64,000 bases of DNA from Streptomyces sp. NBRC 110028 (GTDB lineage: Bacteria > Actinomycetota > Actinomycetes > Streptomycetales > Streptomycetaceae): positions 1 through 64,000 of the forward strand of contig NZ_BBUZ01000039.1 in the NCBI RefSeq assembly GCF_001417735.1, read 5' to 3'. A program made the translations under genes and the position numbers. Under the pieces are notes generated by a model. It was not told the DNA's origin. It worked only from the letters and a program-made list of their open reading frames with translations, and ran no database searches. Position 1 is the first letter of the stretch, and the number at the start of each line of letters is the position of its first letter. Of this stretch, positions 44,212 to 53,039 are shown piece by piece.

Positions 44212-46194
44212 ATGTCTTCTTCCGGACTCAGCCGTCGCAGCATGCTCATTCTGACCGGCCTCACCGGAGCAGCCACCACCGGACTGATACCCGGCGGTAC
44301 CGCCAAGGCCGCCAATGGTCCGAGCAATTACACCCCGAGCTGGTCGTCGGTCGACCAGCACCCGCCCGCACCGGAATGGTTCCAGGACGCCAAGTTCGGC
44401 ATCTACTACCACTGGGGCGCCTACAGCGTCCCGGCGTACGGCAGCGAGTGGTATCCGCGCCTGATGTACAAGGCGGGCGACGGCTGCAACACCCATCACA
44501 AGGCGACGTACGGCGACCCCTCGGCGTGGCCGTACCACAACTTCATCCTGGGGGCCCGGGACAAGGCCGGTGGCTTCGTCCAGTTCGCTCCGAAGCTGAA
44601 GTCGGCGGGCGGCAACTTCGACCCCGACGAGTGGGCCCAGCTCTTCGCCGACGCCGGTGCGAAGTTCGCCGGGCCGGTCGCCGAGCACCACGACGGGTTC
44701 TCCCTGTGGAACAGTTCCGTCAACGAATGGAACTCGGTCGCCAGGGGGCCCAAGCTCGACCTGCTGCGCCTGCATGCCGACGCGATCCGCAGGAAGGGAC
44801 TCAAACTGTGGGTCTCCCTGCACCACGCGTACAACTTCCTGGGCTACTTCGACAGCGTGCCCACCCAATCGGACAACAGCCTGAAGAAACTGTACGGCCA
44901 GCTCGGCCGGGCAGCGGAACAACAGCTGTGGCTCGACAAGCTCAAGGAAGTCGTCGACGGATACCAGCCCGACATCCTCTACCAGGACTTCGACCTGAAC
45001 AACATCGACGAGTCGAAGAGGCTGGAGTTCCTCGCCCACTACTACAACCAGGCGTTGGCCTGGAACGAGGACGTCGTCGCCACCTACAAGGACGGCTTCA
45101 ACAACAAGGGCGAGGTCTACGACTTCGAGCGGGGCGGGCCGGCCGACATCCTGACCCCCTACTGGCTGACTGACGACTCCGTGTCCAGTTCGAGCTGGTG
45201 CTACACCACGGGCATCGGCTACTACTCCCTCAAGGCACTGCTGCACGCCCTGCTCGACCGCGTCAGCAAGAACGGCACCATGGTGCTGAACATCGCCCCG
45301 ATGGCCGACGGCACCATCCCGGCGGGCCAAAAGGCCATCCTCCAGGGCTTCGGTGACTATCTCCGGCGCTTCGGTGAATCCGTCTACGCCACCCGGGCCT
45401 GGGTGGCCTACGGCGAGGGCCCCACCAAGATGGGGGGCGGCTCCTTCACCACGCCGGTGGAGGGCAAGAACACGGACATCCGGTTCACCCGCAGCAAGGA
45501 CAACACGGTCCTCTACGCCACGGTCCTCGGCTGGCCCGGCAGCACCCTGACCATCACCACGCTGAAGTCGAGCCGGATCAACCTGTCCACGCTGAAATCG
45601 GTCCAGCTGCTCGACTCGACGGCCGGGAGCTACGTCAATCTGCCCAACCGCGTTCAGGACGGCTCGGGACTGCGCCTCTCGATGCCGTCGGCCACCGCGC
45701 CCTTCAGCGCCCCCGCCTACGTGGTCAAGCTGACCTTCTCGGGACAGATCCCGCCGCTGAGCGCCGGCCCGATGCCCACCGGTTGGGTGAAGATCGGCAA
45801 CGTCACCAACGGCCTGGCCCTGGACAGCGGAGGCAACGTCGCCGCCGGGTCCGTGCTGAAGCAGTGGACCCACAGCGACGGATCCACCAACCTGCAGTGG
45901 CAGTTGGTGGACCTCGGAAACGGATACCACCGGATCGTGAACCGGACCAACGGCATGGTGGCCGACAGCCTCGGCGACGCGACCGTCGGCGCCACCGCAC
46001 GGCAGGCCGCCTGGACCGGTGGCGACAGCCAGCAGTGGAAGATCAGCGACATCGGCAACGGCCGCTACACCATCGCCAACCGGAGCACGGGAACGTACCT
46101 GGATTCGGGCGGCGACAGCAGCGCGGGCTCAGCGGTCAAGCTCTGGTCCGCCGACAGCAGCACCAACCTCCAATGGACCATCACCGCGGTCTGA
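44212..46194 (+). CDS. Secreted alpha-L-fucosidase (GH29) with C-terminal ricin-type lectin domain
   Basis: The 660-residue protein has a Tat signal (SRRSMLILTG at residues 7-16, cleavage near AKAA), a GH29 barrel (APEWFQDAKFGIYYHWGAYS, then FAGPVAEHHDGFSLWNS and PDILYQDFDLNNID with the likely nucleophile aspartate), a beta-sandwich, and from about residue 525 a ricin B-type carbohydrate-binding domain with three QW-like repeats (NLQWQLV, SQQWKIS, NLQWTIT). It should release fucose, or possibly a related sugar, from external glycans. The ATG at 44212 is preceded by GTGAGG. A secreted GH54 gene follows 92 bases later, probably in the same operon. Confidence 0.88.
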   Translation: MSSSGLSRRSMLILTGLTGAATTGLIPGGTAKAANGPSNYTPSWSSVDQHPPAPEWFQDAKFGIYYHWGAYSVPAYGSEWYPRLMYKAGDGCNTHHKATYGDPSAWPYHNFILGARDKAGGFVQFAPKLKSAGGNFDPDEWAQLFADAGAKFAGPVAEHHDGFSLWNSSVNEWNSVARGPKLDLLRLHADAIRRKGLKLWVSLHHAYNFLGYFDSVPTQSDNSLKKLYGQLGRAAEQQLWLDKLKEVVDGYQPDILYQDFDLNNIDESKRLEFLAHYYNQALAWNEDVVATYKDGFNNKGEVYDFERGGPADILTPYWLTDDSVSSSSWCYTTGIGYYSLKALLHALLDRVSKNGTMVLNIAPMADGTIPAGQKAILQGFGDYLRRFGESVYATRAWVAYGEGPTKMGGGSFTTPVEGKNTDIRFTRSKDNTVLYATVLGWPGSTLTITTLKSSRINLSTLKSVQLLDSTAGSYVNLPNRVQDGSGLRLSMPSATAPFSAPAYVVKLTFSGQIPPLSAGPMPTGWVKIGNVTNGLALDSGGNVAAGSVLKQWTHSDGSTNLQWQLVDLGNGYHRIVNRTNGMVADSLGDATVGATARQAAWTGGDSQQWKISDIGNGRYTIANRSTGTYLDSGGDSSAGSAVKLWSADSSTNLQWTITAV

Positions 46195-46286
46195 CCCCGC
46201 CACCCCGTGCTCCTCGGGCATCCGGGCGGCCGCTGAGCGCCGCCGCGCGCCCCGGACCAGGAAACACAGCGACAAGGAGTGAACCG

Positions 46287-47381
46287 ATGCCACTCTCATC
46301 CGTCCCCTTACCGCGCCACTCATCCCCCGCCCGGCGTTCGCCGGCCAACGCTGCCGCGTGTGTGGCGGCGGTCCTGGCCATGGTGCTGGCCGCACTGACG
46401 TGGCCGGTGCCGGCGTCGGCGGCCGGTGCCGGCCCCTGCGACATCTACGCCTCGGGCGGCACTCCCTGCATCGCCGCGCACAGCACCGTGCGCGCCCTGT
46501 ACGCCTCGTACAACGGCGCCCTCTACCAGGTCAGGCGCTCCTCGGACAACGCCACCAAGGACATCGGTGTCGTGACCGCGGGCGGGGCGGCCAACGCCGC
46601 GGCCCAGGACTCGTTCTGCTCCGGCACCACGTGCGTCATCACCTGGGTCTACGACCAGTCCGGGCACGGCAACAAGCTCGGCTACCAGGGCCCTGGCGGG
46701 GTCGGCGGCTCCGACACGGCCGCCAAGGCCACCAGCGAATCGCTCACCGTCGCGGGCAGCAAGGCGTACTCCCTGTACATCAACCCCGGCAACAGCTACT
46801 GGCGTGACGGTCACCTCACGGGCGTGCCCACCGGCAGTGCGCCCGAGGGGATGTACATGGTGACCAGCGGCACGCACGTCAACAGCGGCTGCTGCTTCGA
46901 CTACGGAAACAGCGAGACCACCCGCAAGGCCGATGGCCCAGGGGCCATGGACGCGATCAACTTCAGCACGTCGTGCTGGTTCGGCGGCTGTTCGGGATCA
47001 GGTCCCTGGGTGCAGGCGGACTTGGAGTGGGGCCTCTTCCCCGGCGGCAGTACCGCGTGGAACCCCAACCAACGGGCCTTCACCAGTAAGTTCGTCACGG
47101 CGACACTCAAGAACAACGGGACGTCACGGTTCGCGATGAAGGGCAGCAACGCACAGTCCGGCGCCCTGGCCACGCTGTACGACGGCGCCCTCCCCCGCGG
47201 ATACAACCCCATGAAGAAGCAGGGGGCCATCATCCTCGGCAGCGGCGGCGACTGCTGCAACGGCAACACCAACCTCAGCGCCGGCACGTTCTACGAGGGA
47301 GCCATCGTCTCCGGCTATCCCTCCGACGCGACGGAGAACGCCGTACAGGCGAACATCACCGCGGCCGGCTACGGCAAGTGA
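46287..47381 (+). CDS. Secreted alpha-L-arabinofuranosidase B catalytic domain (GH54; TTA codon)
   Basis: The 364-residue protein has a signal peptide ending near PASAAG and the AbfB catalytic beta-sandwich: GPCDIYASGGTPCIAAHSTV, SFCSGTTCVITWVYDQSG, MYMVTSGTHVNSGCCFDYGN, the likely nucleophile glutamate in DLEWGLFPGG and the likely acid/base aspartate in GSGGDCCNGNTN before GTFYEGAI. It releases arabinofuranose from arabinan or arabinoxylan. The arabinose-binding CBM42 domain that usually follows is absent: the protein ends after the catalytic fold. AAGGAG precedes the ATG. Codon 8 is TTA (46308-46310), implying bldA control. Confidence 0.88.
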   Translation: MPLSSVPLPRHSSPARRSPANAAACVAAVLAMVLAALTWPVPASAAGAGPCDIYASGGTPCIAAHSTVRALYASYNGALYQVRRSSDNATKDIGVVTAGGAANAAAQDSFCSGTTCVITWVYDQSGHGNKLGYQGPGGVGGSDTAAKATSESLTVAGSKAYSLYINPGNSYWRDGHLTGVPTGSAPEGMYMVTSGTHVNSGCCFDYGNSETTRKADGPGAMDAINFSTSCWFGGCSGSGPWVQADLEWGLFPGGSTAWNPNQRAFTSKFVTATLKNNGTSRFAMKGSNAQSGALATLYDGALPRGYNPMKKQGAIILGSGGDCCNGNTNLSAGTFYEGAIVSGYPSDATENAVQANITAAGYGK

Positions 47382-47644
47382 CGCAAAGGGCGGGATGACG
47401 CGCGCGAGCCGGGGCGGTCAAGGCCGTCCCAACGGCTGCGGGGCGGGTGACTTCGCCGTATGCCGCCGGGGCTCTGCGCAGGCGAAGACGCCGGGGTGAA
47501 CGTCGACGAGAACCGAAGATCCGTGAACGAGCGCAGCTCGGGTTCTGGCCGAACTCCTCGTCGGCGGCGAACAGACGCGGCACCTGGGGTGACGAGTCAC
47601 CCGTAACCTCCCCCGCACGCCCCGCGGAGGGGCAGACTTGGCTC

Positions 47645-48124
47645 ATGTCGCAGCGAGATGAGCAGGTACGCGAGATTCGATCGCTCTCCGACGTGGAGGC
47701 TGTGCGGGCGTTGACGGTGCTGGTGGAGGACAGGGGGTTGCTGTCCTCGGCCATGGACATCGCCTTGCGCGACGAGGAGTTGCGCGACGAGGAGTTGCGG
47801 GACGCTCTCAAGGCTGCGGGAATCGAGCCGGGCGGCGGCGAAGGAGAAGGCGACGTCGCGCGGGCGGCGTTGGAGTATCTCGCCCTGAGCGGAGACGGCG
47901 TCGTCGGTGAGGCCGTGGAGTATGTGCGGTCGCCGATGGAGCGGTTCGACCCGGTGTCCGTGTCCGTGGGGGTGCTGGTCGTCACGTTGTTGCAGACCGA
48001 GGTCGTGGTCAAGCGGGACGCTCAGGGGCGGTGGAGTGTGACCGTGCACAAGCGGGCCCTGAAGGACGCGGCGCTCGCGAGGGTGCTGACGGCTTTGCTC
48101 TCCCATCTCACCGACGGCAAGTAG
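47645..48124 (+). CDS. Small unknown protein coupled to the CHAT protease gene
   Basis: A 159-residue protein without signal or membrane segment. The first half is helical and includes an in-frame 15-base duplication giving RDEELRDEELRD; the second half looks like beta strands then a helix (VSVGVLVVTLLQTEVVVKRD, GRWSVTVHKRALKDAALARV). Its stop is seven bases before the GTG of the CHAT gene, so the two are almost certainly co-translated. Small constant partners next to CHAT or other effectors are typical of bacterial NTP-dependent conflict or cell-death systems; assignment to that role is inference. The 263 bases upstream (47382-47644) contain no other gene. Confidence 0.75.
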   Translation: MSQRDEQVREIRSLSDVEAVRALTVLVEDRGLLSSAMDIALRDEELRDEELRDALKAAGIEPGGGEGEGDVARAALEYLALSGDGVVGEAVEYVRSPMERFDPVSVSVGVLVVTLLQTEVVVKRDAQGRWSVTVHKRALKDAALARVLTALLSHLTDGK

Positions 48125-48131
48125 GCCTGCG

Positions 48132-51100
48132 GTGACGGTCTCCACGAGGGCGCCGTACGAGTGGCGGTGTGAGCAGTGTGGTCGGCAGTGTCGGGCGCCG
48201 GTGTGGCGCATCGTCGACAGCCGTGAGCGTGCCGATGTCCTCGAAAGCCGCGGTGGGCTCGACAGGTTCGGGCCCGGGCTGCACTGGGCGGGCTGCCCCG
48301 GCTGCGGGACCCGGGCGCATGTCGAGGCGCCGGTGCTGGTGCTGCGGGCCGGGACGCTCGTACCGTCGTTGTTCGCCACCTCCGTCGCGGAGCTCCAGCA
48401 CGATGCCACCGCGAGCGCGGCCGCGCTGGTGGAAGAAGCGCGGCTCGCCGGGGCCTTCGCCAGTGGGCGGTTCGGCGGGAACGTGGTCGTGCTGCCGCGC
48501 AGGCTGCTGCCCTTCGTGCTGAGCCGGGACACGGAACGGGATCTGGCGGACCCCGAGGCGGCATGCGCGGAGTTGACGTCGTACGGGGCGCCGACGGTGG
48601 ACAACTACCGGATCTTCCTGGACAACGTGGCGGCGGAGTCGGCGGGATCCGGTGTCCGGGAGCTGCTGTACGCCGTCACCGTGACCATGCCGGACCGGCT
48701 CGCCGAACTGGTCCGGGCGCATCCCCGGCTCACCGAAGACACCCTGGTGTGCGACGCCGGGGCGCGGGAGCTGCGCGAGGTCGCCGGCACCCCGCTGGAG
48801 GCTCCGCTGCGGCTGCGGCAGCGGTTGCTGAGGGACCTGTGCGCGGGGCGTGTGCCCGTGGGTACGGCGATCGAGCGCTACGCGGTGGCGATGGCCGCCT
48901 TCGGACAGGGGCTGCGGGCCCGGCTGTACGAGATGTACGACGAGGTTCGGGGCACGGACGGCCCGGAAATCATCCCACTCGCACGCCAAGCGCTCGAACT
49001 CGCCGGGCAGACGGGTGAAACGGCGGTGGAGGGCGAACTCGCGGCGCGGCTGGGCGGGTTGTTGGTGTCTTCCCTGTATACGGCCCATCCTGCCGACCCC
49101 GTCGAAGCGGTGCGCGTGCTTCAACTCGCCCTCGCCCGACTGCCGGAAGGCACCCTCCAGTGGGCCGAGGTGGCTACCAACCTCGCCTCCGCCCAGTATT
49201 TCCGTGACGACGGTGACCACATCGAGCGCTGGGAGTCCGCCCGCGATCTGCTCGCCCGTGCCGCCGCCACGGTGGACCGCCGCGCCCACGGCGAGGTCTG
49301 GGCCCGGGTGCAGACCAACTACGGGCTGCTGCTCGGTCAGCGTCCGGGCGGCGGTCCCGCCGATCTGACGCTTGGTATCGAGCATATCGAGGCCGGCCTG
49401 GGCGAACGCTCCCCCGAACGCGACCGCGTCGACTGGGCCTACTCCCTGATCAACCTCGGGCTGCTCCTGTTCCGGCGCGGCGAACCGGGCGACCAGGAGC
49501 GGGCCGAGCGGTGCTACCGGGACGCCCTCGGCCGGCTGCGTCCGGGGGACGACCCCGTGCTGTGGTCGCAGCTCCAGTGCAACCTGGCCGATCTGCTGCT
49601 CGCCCCCGGGCGCGATGCCGCCGACCCGCGCGGCGCCCATGGCGCGGCGACCGCCGTGGTCGCCTTCGACGCTGCGCACCCGGGGCTCCTCGACATCAGC
49701 CGCGCCACCTGGCTCCTGGCGCGGACCGCCGACCTGCTCGACGGTCCGGGGAGCGCCGAGGGTCTACGGCTGCGGCGCGCGGCGCTGACCACCGTACCGC
49801 CGCGGGTCTTTCCGTTCCTGCATCTGTCCATCGCCCGGGAGGCGATCGACGCACTCGCCGCGGCCGAGGACTGGGGTGGCGCGGCGGATGTGGCATCGGG
49901 CATGCTGACCGCCGTCCATGCACTCTACGACGCCCAGATCACCACCGCCGGCCGCCGGGGCGTACTCCTGCTGACGCGCGGAACCGCCCGTCAGGCCGCG
50001 TTCCTACTGGCCCGCGCGGGGCGCCCGGAGCGTGCGGTGGAGGCAATCGAGCGGGGGCTCGCCCGTGAGTTGTCGGCAGTGGCCGGGCGGGACACGGTGG
50101 ATCTGGCGGCGCTGGAGGGGGTCGATCCGCTGCTGGCCCGCCGGTTCCGGGAGGCACGGGAGCGGTATCGGGTGGTGGTCGCCGGGGTTGAGGGGGCGGG
50201 CACCGAGCCGACCAGCAGGTTCACCGCCCCGGCCGGAGGGTTCGTCACCTCCGTGGGCGCGCAGGCCGCAGCCGAGCGCGGCGTACGCACCGTGGTCGAG
50301 GAGATCCGGGCGATCCCCGGCTTCGAGGGGTTTCTGCGGACGACCGAGGTAGCGGATGTCGTCTGGGCGGCGGGCGGGATGCCGCTTGCCTATCTGGTCA
50401 ACTCGGTCTGGGGCAGCTGTGTCCTCGTGGTGCCGCGGGACGCGCGGACCGGGGTGCGCGCCGTGTTCGTCCCCGAGGTGACCAGCTCCTCGATCGTCCG
50501 GCTCCTGACGCTGGACCTGGAGGCCCAGAAGGCGGGACTGTTCCTCGTCCAGCAGGCCGGTGCGCTCAAGCGGCGGCGTGAACTGCCCGGCGCGGTGGAC
50601 CGGTTGCGGGGACTCGCCCCGCTGCTGCGGCCCCTCGCCGGGCTGCTGGCGGAGGATCCGCGGCACGAGGTGGTCGTCGTACCGACCGGGCTGCTGGGAC
50701 AGGTGCCGTTGCAGGCCGTGCCGGTGGGGGAGGGTGGTGAATTGCTCGATGACCTGGGGACGTTGACGCTGGCCCCGTCGGCCGGGGTGTACGCCGCCTC
50801 CCGGGTCGCCGCCGGCCGGCCGCCGTCGCCCGTGCCGCGGCTGGTCGCCGTCTCCGATCCCGACGGCTCGCTGCCAGGCGCGCGCAGTGAACTGGCTCAG
50901 ATCCGGAGCCTGTTCGAGGCGGGCGGGGAGACCATGTCCGCCGTGGGGGACGATGCCACGGTCGAGTGGCTGCTCGGGCATCTCGCGGAGGCATCGTATC
51001 TGCACCTCAGCTGCCATGGGAGGGCGGAACTCGGCGGGCAGGGCGGCACGTTGGCGCTCGCGGACGGCATCCTGGATCTGGACGCGCTCGTACGCCGCCA

Positions 51101-51515
51101 ACTCCCGCACTGCCGCATGGTGGTGGCGGGGGCCTGTCAGTCCGGGCGGTACGAGGTCATCGACGCGCCCGACGAGTTCACCGGGCTGCCGGGCGGCTTC
51201 CTCCAGGCCGGAGCCGCCTGTGTGATCACCAGCCTGTGGCAGGTGAACGACCTGGCGACGGCACTGCTGATGACCCGCCTGTACGAGCTGCTCGCCCCCG
51301 TCGGCGGTGCGCATGGTGGGCCCCCGGTGTCCGCCCTGCGCGCGGCGCGAACCTGGCTGCGGCGGCTGACCTGGTCCGGCCTCGCGCGGTACACCGACGC
51401 CCACCCCCACCTCGCGTCCCTGGCCGGGCGGTACGCCCGGATCGAGCGCGACGCCGACGAACGTCCCTTCGCATCCCCCGTGTACTGGGCGGCGTTCACG
51501 GCGTGGGGGGTGTGA
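48132..51515 (+). CDS. Zinc-ribbon / TPR / CHAT-domain protease
   Basis: The 1127-residue protein has three parts. The N-terminus (to about 180) is a CpXC-like zinc module with C13/C16 and C55/C58 pairs (CEQC and CPGC). A long helical middle (about 290-640) looks like TPR repeats, for example AEVATNLASAQYFRD and WAYSLINLGLLLFRRGEPGD. The C-terminal CHAT caspase-like domain has catalytic H962 in YLHLSCHGRAEL and C1002 in VVAGACQSGRYE, followed by LPGGFLQAGAACVITSLWQV. Bacterial CHAT proteases cleave proteins after activation by partners and often act in defence or programmed death. The gene starts seven bases after a small partner gene and ends six bases from a convergent degenerate kinase gene. 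Confidence 0.88.
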   Translation: MTVSTRAPYEWRCEQCGRQCRAPVWRIVDSRERADVLESRGGLDRFGPGLHWAGCPGCGTRAHVEAPVLVLRAGTLVPSLFATSVAELQHDATASAAALVEEARLAGAFASGRFGGNVVVLPRRLLPFVLSRDTERDLADPEAACAELTSYGAPTVDNYRIFLDNVAAESAGSGVRELLYAVTVTMPDRLAELVRAHPRLTEDTLVCDAGARELREVAGTPLEAPLRLRQRLLRDLCAGRVPVGTAIERYAVAMAAFGQGLRARLYEMYDEVRGTDGPEIIPLARQALELAGQTGETAVEGELAARLGGLLVSSLYTAHPADPVEAVRVLQLALARLPEGTLQWAEVATNLASAQYFRDDGDHIERWESARDLLARAAATVDRRAHGEVWARVQTNYGLLLGQRPGGGPADLTLGIEHIEAGLGERSPERDRVDWAYSLINLGLLLFRRGEPGDQERAERCYRDALGRLRPGDDPVLWSQLQCNLADLLLAPGRDAADPRGAHGAATAVVAFDAAHPGLLDISRATWLLARTADLLDGPGSAEGLRLRRAALTTVPPRVFPFLHLSIAREAIDALAAAEDWGGAADVASGMLTAVHALYDAQITTAGRRGVLLLTRGTARQAAFLLARAGRPERAVEAIERGLARELSAVAGRDTVDLAALEGVDPLLARRFREARERYRVVVAGVEGAGTEPTSRFTAPAGGFVTSVGAQAAAERGVRTVVEEIRAIPGFEGFLRTTEVADVVWAAGGMPLAYLVNSVWGSCVLVVPRDARTGVRAVFVPEVTSSSIVRLLTLDLEAQKAGLFLVQQAGALKRRRELPGAVDRLRGLAPLLRPLAGLLAEDPRHEVVVVPTGLLGQVPLQAVPVGEGGELLDDLGTLTLAPSAGVYAASRVAAGRPPSPVPRLVAVSDPDGSLPGARSELAQIRSLFEAGGETMSAVGDDATVEWLLGHLAEASYLHLSCHGRAELGGQGGTLALADGILDLDALVRRQLPHCRMVVAGACQSGRYEVIDAPDEFTGLPGGFLQAGAACVITSLWQVNDLATALLMTRLYELLAPVGGAHGGPPVSALRAARTWLRRLTWSGLARYTDAHPHLASLAGRYARIERDADERPFASPVYWAAFTAWGV

Positions 51516-51521
51516 GCAGGG

Positions 51522-52766
51522 TCAGCCCCGGTAGGTCGGGCCGAACTGGTCGAGCGTGTAGTAGGCGTCGGGGTCGGAGGGCGACTGCGGGGCCCTGATC
51601 TCCATCAGAGAGTAGCGGCCGCCGACAAGGCCGGAGACGACGACCGTGGCGGCCGAGGTGACCTCCCGGCCGTCGGCACAGCTCGGCTGGCAGACCACCT
51701 CCGAGACGACGCCCTGCCCGGTGGCCTTGGCGCTGCCCCAGTCGGTCCAGATCACGTCGTGCAGCGTGGCCTTGCCGTCCCCGCAGGCCAGCAGGAGCGA
51801 GACGGGCTCGGTCAGGGGCTTGCCCGAGCAGTCGTCGATCGTCCCGGTCTGCCGGGTCCGCTGGGGGTTCGGGGCGGGCGGCGCCTGACCGGTGGGCGTG
51901 GCGGGCTGAGTGACCGGCTGAGTGGCGGGATCCGTGGAGGGGGTCTGTTCCTCGCTCGGCTCCTGCTGCGGGGTCGTCCGCTGTTGCGGTGTGTCGTCCT
52001 CGGTCGGCTGGAGCCGGGTCGGTCGGCTCGTCACCGGGGCGTCGGCGATGCGGGTGCCGCCGTCGCGGCTCGGGACCAGGAGCAGCAGCGCTGTGAGGAC
52101 CACGCCGACGAGGACCGCGGCCACGACCACGAGGGCGAGCCGGGCCCCCGACAGGCCGTGCGGCTCCGGGCGCGGCGGCGCCTCGACCGGGGGGTCCGAG
52201 GCCGGGGCGGTGTCGGCGGGGGCGATCAGGTCGTCGACCTCCGCCGTCCAGACAGGCGCCTCGGGCTCCAACGTCGCGATCACGTTCAGCAGTTGGGCGG
52301 GGTTCGCCCGCTCCTCCGGGTCCTCGGCCAGGCATACGGCGACGACCTGCCGCAGCCGCACCGGTAACTTGTCGAGGTCGGGCTGTCGCTTGCTGACGCC
52401 GGTGTACGCGGCGACCAGCAGCATCCCCAGCGCGACCATGTCGGCCGCCGGCACAGACGCCCCGCCGCCCCGCCCCGGCGCGTCGCTGGTCAGCAGCGGC
52501 CCGCCCCGCGTCAGCAGCACGTTCCCGGCCCGCACGTCCCCGTGCGCCCGCCCGGTCCGGTGCAGCACGGCCAGCGCCCCGGCCAGCCCCGCCGCGATCC
52601 ACAGCACCGCGTCCTCCGGCAGCCCACCGGCGGTCCCGACGACCTCCTCGAGCGAGGGCACGGGCCCGGCGCCGTCGGCATCCTTCCGCGCCAACTTCCC
52701 ACCGGACCACACCCTCACGTGCCCCGCCCCGCCTTCTACCGGATCACTGCCTGCCGAACGGCTCAT
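51522..52766 (-). CDS. Membrane-anchored degenerate protein kinase (pseudokinase; TTA codon)
   Basis: The 414-residue protein has only a kinase C-lobe: LAGALAVLHRTGRAHGDVRAG with catalytic loop HGDVRAGN at 75-82 (lysine replaced by arginine), TSDAP where DFG should be, and AADMVALGMLLVAAYTG. The glycine loop and AxK lysine are missing, so phosphotransfer is doubtful. A Pro/Thr/Gln-rich linker flanks one membrane helix (about 209-231), and an external domain follows with two cysteine pairs (DDCSGKP, LLACGDG, VVCQPSCADG). It likely senses an external signal. Codon 134 is TTA (52365-52367). It converges on the CHAT gene with six bases between stops. Confidence 0.75.
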   Translation of the reverse strand: MSRSAGSDPVEGGAGHVRVWSGGKLARKDADGAGPVPSLEEVVGTAGGLPEDAVLWIAAGLAGALAVLHRTGRAHGDVRAGNVLLTRGGPLLTSDAPGRGGGASVPAADMVALGMLLVAAYTGVSKRQPDLDKLPVRLRQVVAVCLAEDPEERANPAQLLNVIATLEPEAPVWTAEVDDLIAPADTAPASDPPVEAPPRPEPHGLSGARLALVVVAAVLVGVVLTALLLLVPSRDGGTRIADAPVTSRPTRLQPTEDDTPQQRTTPQQEPSEEQTPSTDPATQPVTQPATPTGQAPPAPNPQRTRQTGTIDDCSGKPLTEPVSLLLACGDGKATLHDVIWTDWGSAKATGQGVVSEVVCQPSCADGREVTSAATVVVSGLVGGRYSLMEIRAPQSPSDPDAYYTLDQFGPTYRG

Positions 52767-53039
52767 CCCATCCCCCCGACCAGAAGAAGTTCCAGGACGA
52801 GTCTGACCAAATCCGGCCTGACCTACAAGGACTTGGACACCGGGGCCCAGCCCTTCACCACACCAACACGCACCGAGAGATGCCCAAGGCGTACGTGTGA
52901 CTCACCCGGGAGCCGGACCGTTCAGTTCCCCATAAGACACTTCAGTGGCGCACGGGCGGCGAGGCGAGCAGCCGCGTGTGACCATCAGCACCGTGCGCTG
53001 CCGCTTTGAACCCATCGTTTCGGGAAGGACGTGCCCCTC

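Noticed and set aside
43957..45930. 657-codon minus-strand frame opposite the fucosidase gene
   Set aside because: Val/Gly/Asp-rich antisense translation; the plus strand has a Tat signal, GH29 and lectin motifs.
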